49,681 nt of DNA from a virus. The stretch lies in IMG/VR virus record IMGVR_UViG_3300025577_000015, positions 1 to 49,681 of that record. One strand, written 5' to 3'. The translations under genes and the position numbers were made by a program. Positions 16,101 through 24,846 of this stretch are shown in pieces (the stretch's first letter is position 1; the number at the start of each line of letters is the position of its first letter). The notes under the pieces were generated by a model. The model was not told the origin of the DNA, searched no databases, and saw only the letters and a list, made by a program, of their open reading frames with translations.

Positions 16101-19100
16101 CTTAATGCTTGCCGCGTTGTTTATGGCTTTTTGTCCATTAATAGCTTTTGTATATGCTGGACCGCTTAAGTTTTTTGAAAATTTACTATAATTTTTTACG
16201 GCAATATCAGCCTTGTCTTTACTTAATTTAGATACTTCTCGTAAATCTAGTAGATTATTTTTTGTAAATCCTGGATGTAGGATAGTCATTCGATTGGTAA
16301 ACATCCTTGTGTCCCCTGGATTTTTCTCTTTTAACGCTCCCGGTACAGGAAATGTTGATTGGCTAACCGCATCAATAGATTTAGCTATAGATTTTGGTAA
16401 TAGTGTTATTTGGCTCTTATCAATAATACTTTGCACAGCCGCTTTTGATACACCTCTACCCATTATGTAATTAGATGCAGCGATTAACAATTGTTTAGTA
16501 GGTGTACCGTGCTCAAACGTGTAATCTTTTGCTGTTATTCCGTCGCCTTTGTAAAAGGCTCTAAGCTTAGCTAAGGTTTTAGCGGCGGTACGCATACTTT
16601 TACCTTGAGAATTCATTATCACAGCGGCAGCTAACGGGGTAATACCTGTATCTTTACCCACTAGCTCTTTAAGCAGTTCTACCATATCCATAAATTGAAT
16701 AGCACTTTTTTCGCTTAAGTCAATTCTATCTTTAAATAAAACGCCGTAACCTGTGCCGGCAATAAGTTTTTTAAAATCAGGTGCATTAGCTTCCTGCACA
16801 AGTACGGAAGTAGTTTTAGTTTTATCTTTACTATTTTTAGACTCTTTAGAGAAAAAAGTAAACCCTTTTCCATTTTTATTTTCTACGAGTTCTAACCCTG
16901 ATTCTTTAATAGCAGCGTCTATTTCTATATTTTTCTTTTGTAGTTTCTCGATGAAACTCATGAACCCCACATTAGTGCCGTATATGCTTTGTCCTGTGCC
17001 TGTAGTTAAACCTGGCTGGAACATGCGTATAAAAGCGTTTACCCCTTCTACGTTGCCCTTGCTCTCTATAAGACTGCGCAAAATATTTTTAAGGCTTAAA
17101 TCAACTTCTAGCTTTGCAGTTTCTGAAAGATTAGCAAAAGAAATATCTTTAGCATTTTCGTTAAATATATTTGTAATATCCCCGGCAGCTTTGTCTACTA
17201 CAGCGTTTAAATAAGTTGTTAAATCTGTATTACCTGCGGTATTAAATTTAGCAAACTGTTCTATTGACTTGTCGGTTACAGATTTGTTGTTAAACGCACC
17301 CATCACATGTAGATCAACTAAGTTTTGCCAAAGTGTATTTAATTTTGCATCACCCGCTCTTAATTTTTTGAGCTCATCAGGATCATAAAATAACCCTTGC
17401 GCTAAGTCATCTTTAAACTTAGCTTTTAAGTAAACAGTAAGGTCTTTACGAGCCTTTTCAAACGCGCTATTTTTAGTAGCAATACTAAACTTAACGTTGC
17501 CTCTATCGGCATCTCTTTGTATTTGTTCTACAAGGTTATCAGCAAGTACTTCTCCTTTCTGCAATTTTCTTTCCTGATTAGTTTCAAAAACTTCGCTTAT
17601 TTCACTAGCAGGATTTACTATTTCAGAGGTAAATATTTCAAATGAAATTTCTTCAGCCATAGCTTTAGCTAACGCCTCTTTTCTACCTCTTATTGGGTTG
17701 CCGCTCTCCTGTAAAAATTGTGCTAAGTAAGTATCGTCGTCAATAATTTCGTCTACATTTTTGTAATTAACTATGTTTGGATGTCTCCTTACAAGCAAAG
17801 CCCCCGACGTTCTACCCGCGTCATCGGTGCTTGTTTTTTCCCTAGCTATTTCTTTGCCAACCCAAGCTGGATAAGAAACCCACTTACCATTTTCTTTAAG
17901 TTGCTTTTGTATTGCTTGCGGTATTCCACCTTGACCATCTTTACCCATTAACCAGGTTGTGGTCATGTTTTGTAACGTTGCCTTTTTAGTCTTAAGTAAA
18001 AACTTTCTAAGCTTACCGTCTTTTTTGCCTCCCATAGCTGCTTTAAGATCTATATCGGCTTGCTTACCCATTTCAAATTGTATCTCTGCCATAAGCGGAG
18101 TTACAGTACGGTTATTGGATATAGCGGCATCCATTCTGGATTTTAAAGTACGAAGTACCATTTTTAACTTAGCTTTTACAGCCTTTATTACTTCGTCTGA
18201 TACTACACCGGCATCCGTTAAGTTTCTGTATTTAGGCTTTTCTTTTACTTCATTCGAACTTTCGTCTGCTGTAATATTCTTAGCCGCTGTAACGTCTTCC
18301 GTAAAGGTGTTTTCAGTCACTCTACCAGTCTTTAACGCGCCTCTCATTCTATTACTTAGCTGAGCCATTGTATAGCCGAACAGGGAGTCATTTTTAGACG
18401 GGTCAAATTTCTTTATATAAGGTATAAGACTAGCTATGGTTTCACTAACCATGTTATCCATTTCAAATCCAGGTAGGTTTGTAAGATTAACTATATTGTT
18501 ACCTGCTGTTTTAAATGCTTTTACTTTAGATCGGATCATTCCGTCTAACGTTTCGTATATAACAGGATCATTTGCGTCAAATCCTTCAGGATTATTACCT
18601 ACAGCATCTAATTTCTTTTTAGATTTTGCGGTAACATCGCTTAATTTTTGCTCATCTTTTTTAGAAGCTTGAGGTGCATCAATATCTGATTTAGCTTTAC
18701 GCTTTGCTTTAGGCTTTGGCTCCGCTTTTACTTTAGGTGGATTTTCGATGTTCTCGTATTCCTCCTCTAGCTTGGCTATTTTTCTATCATGTGTGTCTTG
18801 ATCTATAAAACCTTGCATTAAATCGTCTCCTATTTCGCCAATTTCTTGGTCAATAGCTTCCATTCGATCTTCTTCAGCTTCCGTAAGCTTACGACTAAGC
18901 TTTGTAGTGCCTTCTTCTTCGTCAGTATCAATGTTTAAGCTTTTGCCTTTTACAGCTTTTTTAGTCCAACTAGAAACAAACTGGAATATAGAACTAGCGT
19001 CGTCTAACTTAAAGTACATAGAGGCATCTCCGTTTAAGAAACGCATTATAGAATTTATACCTGTTTTTATTTCGTATACTTTATTATATGAGCTTTTTGG

Positions 19101-22100
19101 TAAAGCACCTATGTTGGTTAAATCGGCCACTAGCTGTATTAGCTCGTCCGCGTCTATCCCATTAGTGTCGGCGTACTCTTCTTTCTTATACGCTAATACT
19201 CTTTTGTTGAAAATATCAAAAACTTCTTTTGAAATAGTCCCAGCTTCTCTTAGCGCCGTAACCTCAGCTATTATGCCTTCCACCATTTTTTTGCCATCAC
19301 CTACAACTCTATCGTTTTTAATAATGCCTGCATTTCGGGTTTGTATATGTCCAAGCTCATGGAGAGGTGACATAGCAGCAATTCTACCGGTATATCTATC
19401 TTGTGTAAGAGCACTTGCTATTATGTTCTCTTTAAATAGGACTACCTCATTAGAAGTTTTGCCTTGAACGGTTGTATTTGCCGCATAATTTCTGTCTTTG
19501 TATCCTTTTCTAAGAGTATTTTTTTCTACTTCGTTGAACTTGTCTTTTTCGTTACCCTGGTCGTCTTCAACTTTTTGATTAACATATTCTTCTAATTGCT
19601 CAGCGCTATTAATTTCAGTAGAATTTACATTATTTTGCCCTTTAATTATGTTTTTTGAGTAAAAATATAGTTGCACGTTTGCGGCAGCTTCTACTTTATT
19701 GCCTAGGCCGTCTATATCTTTAAGAATCTTTTCCATTTCCTGATCTTTTTTCTGGAATACGGATTCTCTTTCTCCTTTTATTTTTGTTAACTCTTCATTT
19801 AGTCTATCCATTTCCTTGGTAGACCAATTGCTTACATCTCCAGAAGCTCCTAATGCAGCAGCTTCTTTTTCTAATAATCTTATTTCTCTATTGGCTTCAG
19901 TTATAGCTTCAAATTCCTCCGCCGTTAAATCATTAACTTTTAATACGATATTTGTATTTTCTAAAGATAATTCTTTTAATGCAGCTCTCCTTCTTTTCCT
20001 TAAGATGTTTCTAGCATCTGCGGTTAACTGATCGGAATTTAGTTCTTTTTGTATCTCTAGTATTTCGGTTCTAAGCTTAGCTTCTTTTCTTGCTTCCCTA
20101 GAATTTCTAAACTCGCTAGCAATTGCTGAGTATATATTTTGACTAGCCATAGGCCCCCCTATAGCGAAACTAGTAATCATAGTGTTTGCCGCAAAGTCTT
20201 TGTCTAATCCTTCGAATAGATTTTTATCTTCGCCAAGTATAACTATATCTGAAAAATTCTGGCCAACTAAAGTAAACCCTTCCTCTAAATATTCAATACC
20301 GCCACCTATACCAACAGCTGTAGTAGCTCCAACAGTTTTTGACAGGGCTCTAGCTATACTTCGGTTCATTACTTTTCTGAACTCATTGTAACCTATTGCT
20401 CTGGAGTATTTTTGAAAGTTATTTATAAACCCTAATGTACCAAATCTTTCAGCAAGAGAAGCAATACCTCCGTAAACCAAGCTGTTAAAAGACTTTTGCG
20501 TTTGCGACATATTAAGCACGTCCTCTTGATCTGCTAATATTTTTTTTAGTTCACTTATTTCCGTAGGGTCGTCTGTTTCTAGCAGTGCCTGCGTTATTTC
20601 TTCTTTTATTTTCGCGGCTTCTCTTTGAGCTATTTCTAGGTTTGCCATTTGCCCTCCCGCTTCCATGGTGAAGAACACACTCATTGCTAATCTATTTACG
20701 CCTTTGTTCCACGCCGCTGCAGTCATGGCAGTACCTAAGTTTTGCACTCCAGATTTAGTGGCTGCTTTAGTCAGGGCTGACCTTATAATATTTTTAGCTA
20801 CCATTCTACCACCAATATTAACTAAGGCACCGCTTCCGCTAGTTGCTAAAGCTACTAATATAGAGGGTGAATTATCTACAAGCGTCATACCTAAGTAATC
20901 AGATGTACTTAATCCTTCATTATCTAGCGTTGGCCTAAACAACTTCTCTTCGTTCCTAGACTGTAGCCTTTGATTGTAGTCTATAGCGGCTCCTTTGTCT
21001 GCAACAAGATCACCATACCATTGCGATTCAAGTATTCTTTGTTCAGCTAAATCAGCATTAATGTCATCAGAAGCGTAAGCCCTAGCAATAGCGATAGGCA
21101 CGTCTCCTAATAAAAACTTTTTAGTGGAAGCCCCTAACATAGCGCCGCTGCCTAAAAAAGAATTCTCCATAACCATAGCCATTCTATCGTCAAGCTCATA
21201 GGTTTTATATGCTGCTTCTTGTGCTATTTTAAATTTACTTAACTGCCCTGCCCTTTTTGTTATTCTATCAGACTCCGTCATCATTGCTTGACGTTGTTGA
21301 TCTAGATTATTCCATTCGGCAGACATCGCCGCGTTGCCTTCTCTGAAAGTTTTAGCGTATTGATCTTGTAAAAGCTGTCTATATTCAGGATCGTCTGTAT
21401 TATTAAAGTTTTCTTCAATATTACCAAGCAAGTAATCGTAATCTGCTTTAATTTCTTCTAATGGAGTAGCTCCTCTTTCAGTGTAATCATTAAGCTGCTG
21501 ATCTAGCTTTTTGTACCTTTCTTGTAGATCGGCTTCCGAACTTGCTTGGTATTCTTTTAATGCGTTGTTTAAGCGTTCTTCTGAAGCCTCTTCATTGTAA
21601 GGAATGTATGTTCTGCCTTGTATAGTTTCTTTAGAAGTTAATGGGCGTCCAAATTTAGCTTCAAAATCGGCATTGTCTTTTTTTCTAAGAGCAGCTTCTC
21701 TTTTATTTTCTTGCACTACTTCTAACGCTCCGTTATCACCTTCAAGCTCAGCTGCTATTTTAAATTGCTCGCTTTCGGGTATATCATTATTTATCATGTA
21801 GTTAGCGGCTGCTTCTTTTTTCTGCCTAGTAACTACATCTGTAATTGTATTTTGCTCTATTTTGGATAAGTCTATATACTTATTTATATTTTCAGGCGTT
21901 AAAGTTTCGTTAGCTAACCTAGCCTTTTCCTGCACCTCTGTCCAGGTGTTATACTTCTCTTCGCCTAAATAATTTTTTAGATCCTCCTCGTACGAATTAG
22001 TATATACCCTTTTATTGCTAAACCCGCTTTTATCTATAGTATATTCTCTACCCGCAGTTGATTCACCTATTGGAACTAGTTTACCTTCTTTATTTTTTAC

Positions 22101-22709
22101 AGCAGCATATTCAGGCATTAATGGAATAAATTCATTTGTCCCAAAAGTTCCTTCTGTTAAATTAAAATAATCTTTAGCAATCTCATTTTTAGCTTTAGGT
22201 GTTTTTGAGTTTACCGAATCTAGTGTTTTGTTTAAACTTATTGCTTCAGAGCTAGGTAATTCCGGCTGCTCGTATTTTGTTTGTATCGGCGCATTATATA
22301 GCTTTGCATATTCTTCAAAAGTTTCAGGGTACAACTGTCCATTAGAGCTTTCTTTTCCTGCAAAATCTCTTTGGTATAAATCGCTTCTAACTTCTTGTCC
22401 TCCTTTGAATTTTATATACTCTATTTTTTTAGGCTTTCTTTCTAAGTCACCTTCAAATTCAATTTTTACGGGCTGTTCTTGTTCCTCCAATGAACCATCT
22501 TCCGAGGTGGAATCCCCATTTGATGCTTGACTTGTCTCCGGAGTTACAGACGCATCGGTCTCCGCATCTCCGTTCTGAAAATTTTCAGTTGGGGGTGTTT
22601 CTTCAACAAGTACCGCATTTGGATACTCTGCTAAAAACTTATCTAATTTTTCGGGCTTTACATTAAATTGCTTTGCGTCCCTGTCTGGAGATGTTCTATA
22701 TATAGGCAT
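13137..22709 (-). CDS. giant polyvalent virion protein with zincin and HAD motifs
   Basis: This 3190-residue protein is one uninterrupted frame of 9.6 kb. N-terminal residues are acidic and low-complexity (about 40-90). An Ala/Gly-rich hydrophobic stretch at about 605-690 could insert in membranes. HELGH at 1117-1121 is an HExxH zinc-peptidase motif. A helical segment with KKFDPSKNDSLFGY near 1433-1446 resembles a module of phage polyvalent proteins. A HAD-type phosphatase follows: D2215-x-D2217 in VFDFDDTLA, LTARP at 2293-2297, FADDH at 2348-2352. A second hydrophobic helix lies near 2890-2915 and the last 100 residues are a Lys/Glu/Arg tail. No polymerase DxDGD is seen. Such proteins are packaged and injected to act early in the host. 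Placement after the internal virion genes fits. Confidence 0.82.
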   Translation of the reverse strand: MPIYRTSPDRDAKQFNVKPEKLDKFLAEYPNAVLVEETPPTENFQNGDAETDASVTPETSQASNGDSTSEDGSLEEQEQPVKIEFEGDLERKPKKIEYIKFKGGQEVRSDLYQRDFAGKESSNGQLYPETFEEYAKLYNAPIQTKYEQPELPSSEAISLNKTLDSVNSKTPKAKNEIAKDYFNLTEGTFGTNEFIPLMPEYAAVKNKEGKLVPIGESTAGREYTIDKSGFSNKRVYTNSYEEDLKNYLGEEKYNTWTEVQEKARLANETLTPENINKYIDLSKIEQNTITDVVTRQKKEAAANYMINNDIPESEQFKIAAELEGDNGALEVVQENKREAALRKKDNADFEAKFGRPLTSKETIQGRTYIPYNEEASEERLNNALKEYQASSEADLQERYKKLDQQLNDYTERGATPLEEIKADYDYLLGNIEENFNNTDDPEYRQLLQDQYAKTFREGNAAMSAEWNNLDQQRQAMMTESDRITKRAGQLSKFKIAQEAAYKTYELDDRMAMVMENSFLGSGAMLGASTKKFLLGDVPIAIARAYASDDINADLAEQRILESQWYGDLVADKGAAIDYNQRLQSRNEEKLFRPTLDNEGLSTSDYLGMTLVDNSPSILVALATSGSGALVNIGGRMVAKNIIRSALTKAATKSGVQNLGTAMTAAAWNKGVNRLAMSVFFTMEAGGQMANLEIAQREAAKIKEEITQALLETDDPTEISELKKILADQEDVLNMSQTQKSFNSLVYGGIASLAERFGTLGFINNFQKYSRAIGYNEFRKVMNRSIARALSKTVGATTAVGIGGGIEYLEEGFTLVGQNFSDIVILGEDKNLFEGLDKDFAANTMITSFAIGGPMASQNIYSAIASEFRNSREARKEAKLRTEILEIQKELNSDQLTADARNILRKRRRAALKELSLENTNIVLKVNDLTAEEFEAITEANREIRLLEKEAAALGASGDVSNWSTKEMDRLNEELTKIKGERESVFQKKDQEMEKILKDIDGLGNKVEAAANVQLYFYSKNIIKGQNNVNSTEINSAEQLEEYVNQKVEDDQGNEKDKFNEVEKNTLRKGYKDRNYAANTTVQGKTSNEVVLFKENIIASALTQDRYTGRIAAMSPLHELGHIQTRNAGIIKNDRVVGDGKKMVEGIIAEVTALREAGTISKEVFDIFNKRVLAYKKEEYADTNGIDADELIQLVADLTNIGALPKSSYNKVYEIKTGINSIMRFLNGDASMYFKLDDASSIFQFVSSWTKKAVKGKSLNIDTDEEEGTTKLSRKLTEAEEDRMEAIDQEIGEIGDDLMQGFIDQDTHDRKIAKLEEEYENIENPPKVKAEPKPKAKRKAKSDIDAPQASKKDEQKLSDVTAKSKKKLDAVGNNPEGFDANDPVIYETLDGMIRSKVKAFKTAGNNIVNLTNLPGFEMDNMVSETIASLIPYIKKFDPSKNDSLFGYTMAQLSNRMRGALKTGRVTENTFTEDVTAAKNITADESSNEVKEKPKYRNLTDAGVVSDEVIKAVKAKLKMVLRTLKSRMDAAISNNRTVTPLMAEIQFEMGKQADIDLKAAMGGKKDGKLRKFLLKTKKATLQNMTTTWLMGKDGQGGIPQAIQKQLKENGKWVSYPAWVGKEIAREKTSTDDAGRTSGALLVRRHPNIVNYKNVDEIIDDDTYLAQFLQESGNPIRGRKEALAKAMAEEISFEIFTSEIVNPASEISEVFETNQERKLQKGEVLADNLVEQIQRDADRGNVKFSIATKNSAFEKARKDLTVYLKAKFKDDLAQGLFYDPDELKKLRAGDAKLNTLWQNLVDLHVMGAFNNKSVTDKSIEQFAKFNTAGNTDLTTYLNAVVDKAAGDITNIFNENAKDISFANLSETAKLEVDLSLKNILRSLIESKGNVEGVNAFIRMFQPGLTTGTGQSIYGTNVGFMSFIEKLQKKNIEIDAAIKESGLELVENKNGKGFTFFSKESKNSKDKTKTTSVLVQEANAPDFKKLIAGTGYGVLFKDRIDLSEKSAIQFMDMVELLKELVGKDTGITPLAAAVIMNSQGKSMRTAAKTLAKLRAFYKGDGITAKDYTFEHGTPTKQLLIAASNYIMGRGVSKAAVQSIIDKSQITLLPKSIAKSIDAVSQSTFPVPGALKEKNPGDTRMFTNRMTILHPGFTKNNLLDLREVSKLSKDKADIAVKNYSKFSKNLSGPAYTKAINGQKAINNAASIKFSQNPKGISVFDFDDTLARTKSNVLYVMPDGTKGKLNAAQFAAKSETMLEQGAEFDFSEFSKVMKGELGPLFSEAQKKEGKYTNKDIFVLTARPANSAAAIHEFLKSEGLNIPIENITGLGNGSPQAKADWMVGKIAEGYNDFYFADDHMGNVKAVGKALKGKGVKGQTELSIVDFKNQPKAVRDILNTFDVKGPTQRSRVKFSKQLNKNFNDMLERASGIKSRKRLTRVEGEILGKNKGKWKIWMPSSLEDFRGLTEYTFAGKGRQGDADQKFFQDALVKPYWRAINEIDIVKQSLKNGFAALNKQYKPVLKKLGKRVPGMAYTHDQALRVYLWNKAGYEIPGLTRKQERELVRFVQGDAELMAYANGALQVAQKKEWSKPSEYWAVQTILSDINNFTEKTGRKEYLKEFIENSDLIFSENNLNKIEAIYGKAHREAIEDILYRMKNGVNRAASMKRNEQKWNNWLNNSIGAIMFFNRRSALLQLLSTVNFINWSDNNPMKAAAAFADQKQYWADFAMIFNSPKLKQRRSGLKTDVNAAELASAVTGATDKATAALNYLLKIGFTPTQMVDSFAIASGGATFYRNRVNTYLKEKGADGKPKYTRKQAEDKAFKDFIPISDETQQSGDPALISSDQSSSLGRVVLNFMNTPIQLNRSIKKSAQDIYNRRRIPGQTQAQSDFTNFSKIIYYGTIQNAIFSALQAAMFALIPGFNDEEDEEGKMTMEEKTEKKIFAVVNSMVDTTLKGGFGLPGAVVSILKNAIIEYKKQNDKGFLADDSKTLIALLNISPAVGSKARKIVNFAKGERFDKEVISERGWDVTIDGKFNLSPRWNSAGNLVEGITNIPMARVVDEVNSITEALDSRNTAWQRIALALGWKTWNVGAKNEENDLLEIKIKAENKERKAEERKEKRKQEKLLKEMKEKDRRSKLTQDERDIEDFIKKEKRRIKSRNTRAKTKKKKDSLESIENAKFRAALAKKRKEKANKNK

Positions 22710-22741
22710 AATGTGTGTTTATTTAACTTAATATTATTTTA

Positions 22742-23824
22742 TTAGTATTCAGGAATTAAACGCTTTTTAGTTAATTCATATTTTTCTTTACTAACCTTTA
22801 TTTCGTCGCCGCCGGCAAATATAAGATAATGTTTGCCATTTCTGAAGTCTACACCTACCGCTTTGCTATCCGCATACTTGGAAGAACTATATTCTTTGCT
22901 TTTCTTTTCGTTATAGCCATCTTGCCCGGCTTTCTTGCGGCTTTCAATTAATCTTTCTATAGTTTTTTTTCTTATCTCATCAACAGTCATTGTTCCATTC
23001 TCCCATGCTGTACCTAAATCTTCTGTAGGGAATTCGTCTTCAAAATCATATACAAAAGATCTTAGTGAATCTTGGTTTGCAAAAGCTGTTTGTAATTCCA
23101 ATCTATACATTTTTTCAGCGTCAGCATTGACTAGCTGACCTGATTTACGCACTGTTTCATTTTGTTTTAATAAACCAACTCCTAGTTTATAGTCTTTTAA
23201 CAAAGGGAGGGTGGTATCTTTATAAGGCACCGTTTGCCCATCAATGTTAAACCCTATGTTTCCGCCGTCCATTATACTAAATGGAGCATTTAATCTACTA
23301 TCGCTTTTTCCATCACCGTCTTCATCCACAAAACCATATATGGTTGCATTGATTTTAGAGTTTTCTAGCTTGTTTCCATCGGAATATGTGCCGCTCATCA
23401 TGCCTTCTGTGTATTCCACTTTGCCTTTCTTGTAAGCCTTAAGCTGATCAGCTAAATTTGTAAAGCTATTGTTTACCCCATTCATTATATCAACCTGTGC
23501 CATGTATTCAGGCGAAGTAGTATCTGTCATACTAGCAAGCGTTTTAGCTGCATCTGCATACTTTTGCCTTTCATTAACTAAGAAAGTTCGCATAGATGCT
23601 GTTTCTTCAGGTGAAAAAGATGTAAAATCTATATCCGTTTTCATTTTACCCATTAAAGAGTTAACCCTGTTCTGGTACTCCTGATTTTTTGTAACTGTAT
23701 TTGGTCTAGTAAAGCCCCTAGCTGATTGTGTGGCTGCTAAAAAACCTTTACCTACCTCGCTTGCCACGTCTACAAATTTCTTCGCTGCTACCCCTGCGCC
23801 TGTTATTAATTGGTTATTTGCCAT
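22742..23824 (-). CDS. virion-associated protein with KKFVD leader and acidic loop
   Basis: This 360-residue protein lies between the small internal-virion protein and the giant protein. Its residues 9-28 (GAGVAAKKFVDVASEVGKGF) match residues 98-117 of the 167-residue basic protein at 43492-43995 at 11 of 20 positions, suggesting a common module. Residues 167-175 (DEDGDGKSD region) look like a calcium-binding loop of the DxDxDG type. The middle is helical, and the end is a short beta domain (KHYLIFAGGDEIKVSKEKY). There is no enzyme signature. It is probably a structural or ejected protein; exact role unknown. Confidence 0.65.
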   Translation of the reverse strand: MANNQLITGAGVAAKKFVDVASEVGKGFLAATQSARGFTRPNTVTKNQEYQNRVNSLMGKMKTDIDFTSFSPEETASMRTFLVNERQKYADAAKTLASMTDTTSPEYMAQVDIMNGVNNSFTNLADQLKAYKKGKVEYTEGMMSGTYSDGNKLENSKINATIYGFVDEDGDGKSDSRLNAPFSIMDGGNIGFNIDGQTVPYKDTTLPLLKDYKLGVGLLKQNETVRKSGQLVNADAEKMYRLELQTAFANQDSLRSFVYDFEDEFPTEDLGTAWENGTMTVDEIRKKTIERLIESRKKAGQDGYNEKKSKEYSSSKYADSKAVGVDFRNGKHYLIFAGGDEIKVSKEKYELTKKRLIPEY

Positions 23825-23834
23825 AATTCATGTT

Positions 23835-24452
23835 TTATTTGCTAAAAGCCTCTAATCCAGGCAGTACTTGCGAAGCAGCTCCAGCAATGTTTCCAACCCC
23901 ACCTAATATAGATTGTGTTGCTGCGTCTCTCGCTGCATTAGCTGCCCCCAATCTTTGTTGAGACATGCCAAACATCGTATCCACTTTATCTTTTTCCGCT
24001 GCTCTAGAAGCGTATTCTCCTTGTAATTCTTGATTTTGTAATTTTCCGGCCATTTGTCTTTCGGCCATTTGATTTTGTACTTCCTGCCTACCTATATCCG
24101 CCGAGCTTTGCATAGCTGCATTGCTTTGTGCGCCAGCTAATGATTGTGCTAAAGCCGCAATACCAGAACCTCCAGCTGCTCCGGACAAATTATCCATTGT
24201 ATTGGCAAACCCGCTTGCTTGCTGCTGCGCTTGGAATTCGGCAGCTTGCGTATTCACAGTTAAGTCTTCCATGGTATTTTCCATGTTCATTGCAAGGTTA
24301 GACGTGTCTGCTCCTTCCATTCTAGCTTTGTTTCTATTAAATTCTGCTTGCGCTGCTTTTTGTTCTCTTTTTCTTTTGCCGCTGCCTATCATACCTCCAG
24401 CAATTCCTGTAAGACCTGACACAACGCCACCTATAGCTCCTATTGGTATCAT
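23835..24452 (-). CDS. internal virion / ejection protein (T7 gp14-like in style)
   Basis: This 205-residue protein starts with a Gly-rich hydrophobic helix (GAIGGVVSGLTGIAGGMIG), then a basic patch (SGKRKREQKAA), then a long Ala/Gln/Met-rich helical body and a second Gly/Ala helix near the C-terminus (ILGGVGNIAGAASQV). This layout is typical of small phage ejection proteins that insert into the host envelope and form a channel for DNA. It precedes the larger putative ejected proteins in transcript order, as in T7 and P22 clusters. The family is judged by composition and position, not by strict motifs. Confidence 0.7.
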   Translation of the reverse strand: MIPIGAIGGVVSGLTGIAGGMIGSGKRKREQKAAQAEFNRNKARMEGADTSNLAMNMENTMEDLTVNTQAAEFQAQQQASGFANTMDNLSGAAGGSGIAALAQSLAGAQSNAAMQSSADIGRQEVQNQMAERQMAGKLQNQELQGEYASRAAEKDKVDTMFGMSQQRLGAANAARDAATQSILGGVGNIAGAASQVLPGLEAFSK

Positions 24453-24490
24453 ATACTTTTATTTTATTATTATACTTTTATTATTACGTG

Positions 24491-24844
24491 TTATTTGCTG
24501 CTTTCAAATATTTCAGATCCTACTAAAAATAGTTCAGCATAGTCTGTTGAATCATTCTTAAACTGAGCTTCGGCATAATAGCCTTTTAGCCCGCTTGTGT
24601 TTACTAATGCTGTTTTGCTAAATAGTATAAAACTACTTGTAGTTATTGCGGAACCCACTATATTAGGTACTAAATCCGCTACAATTTGATCCGGCGTGCC
24701 TGGCCCCGTGCGAAGCACTTGTGTTATGGGTCCTATAATTAGTAAGGTTTCACCGTTAACATCGTTAGAGTAATAAGCGGTATCTCCTACCTGCACGGAA
24801 GCATTCAAGGGCTGGTTGAAGGTGAGTGTAACTTGGTTAGGCAT
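24491..24844 (-). CDS. small beta-rich virion protein, unknown
   Basis: This 117-residue protein begins VTLTFNQPLNASVQVGDTAYY, a pattern I recognise from small phage structural proteins of unknown role. Strands predominate. A hydrophobic middle (GSAITTSSFILFSK) and YAEAQFKNDSTDYAELFLVGSEIF follow. It lies between a beta-rich appendage protein and the ejection protein. It may be an accessory of the tail. There is no enzymatic motif. Confidence 0.65.
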   Translation of the reverse strand: MPNQVTLTFNQPLNASVQVGDTAYYSNDVNGETLLIIGPITQVLRTGPGTPDQIVADLVPNIVGSAITTSSFILFSKTALVNTSGLKGYYAEAQFKNDSTDYAELFLVGSEIFESSK

Positions 24845-24846
24845 AA

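Noticed and set aside
13137-22709. Virion RNA polymerase in the giant protein
   Set aside because: Giant crAss-like proteins can be RNA polymerases, so I looked for a DxDGD-type catalytic loop. The only similar string is the HAD motif DFDD, whose partners LTARP and FADDH confirm a HAD domain.
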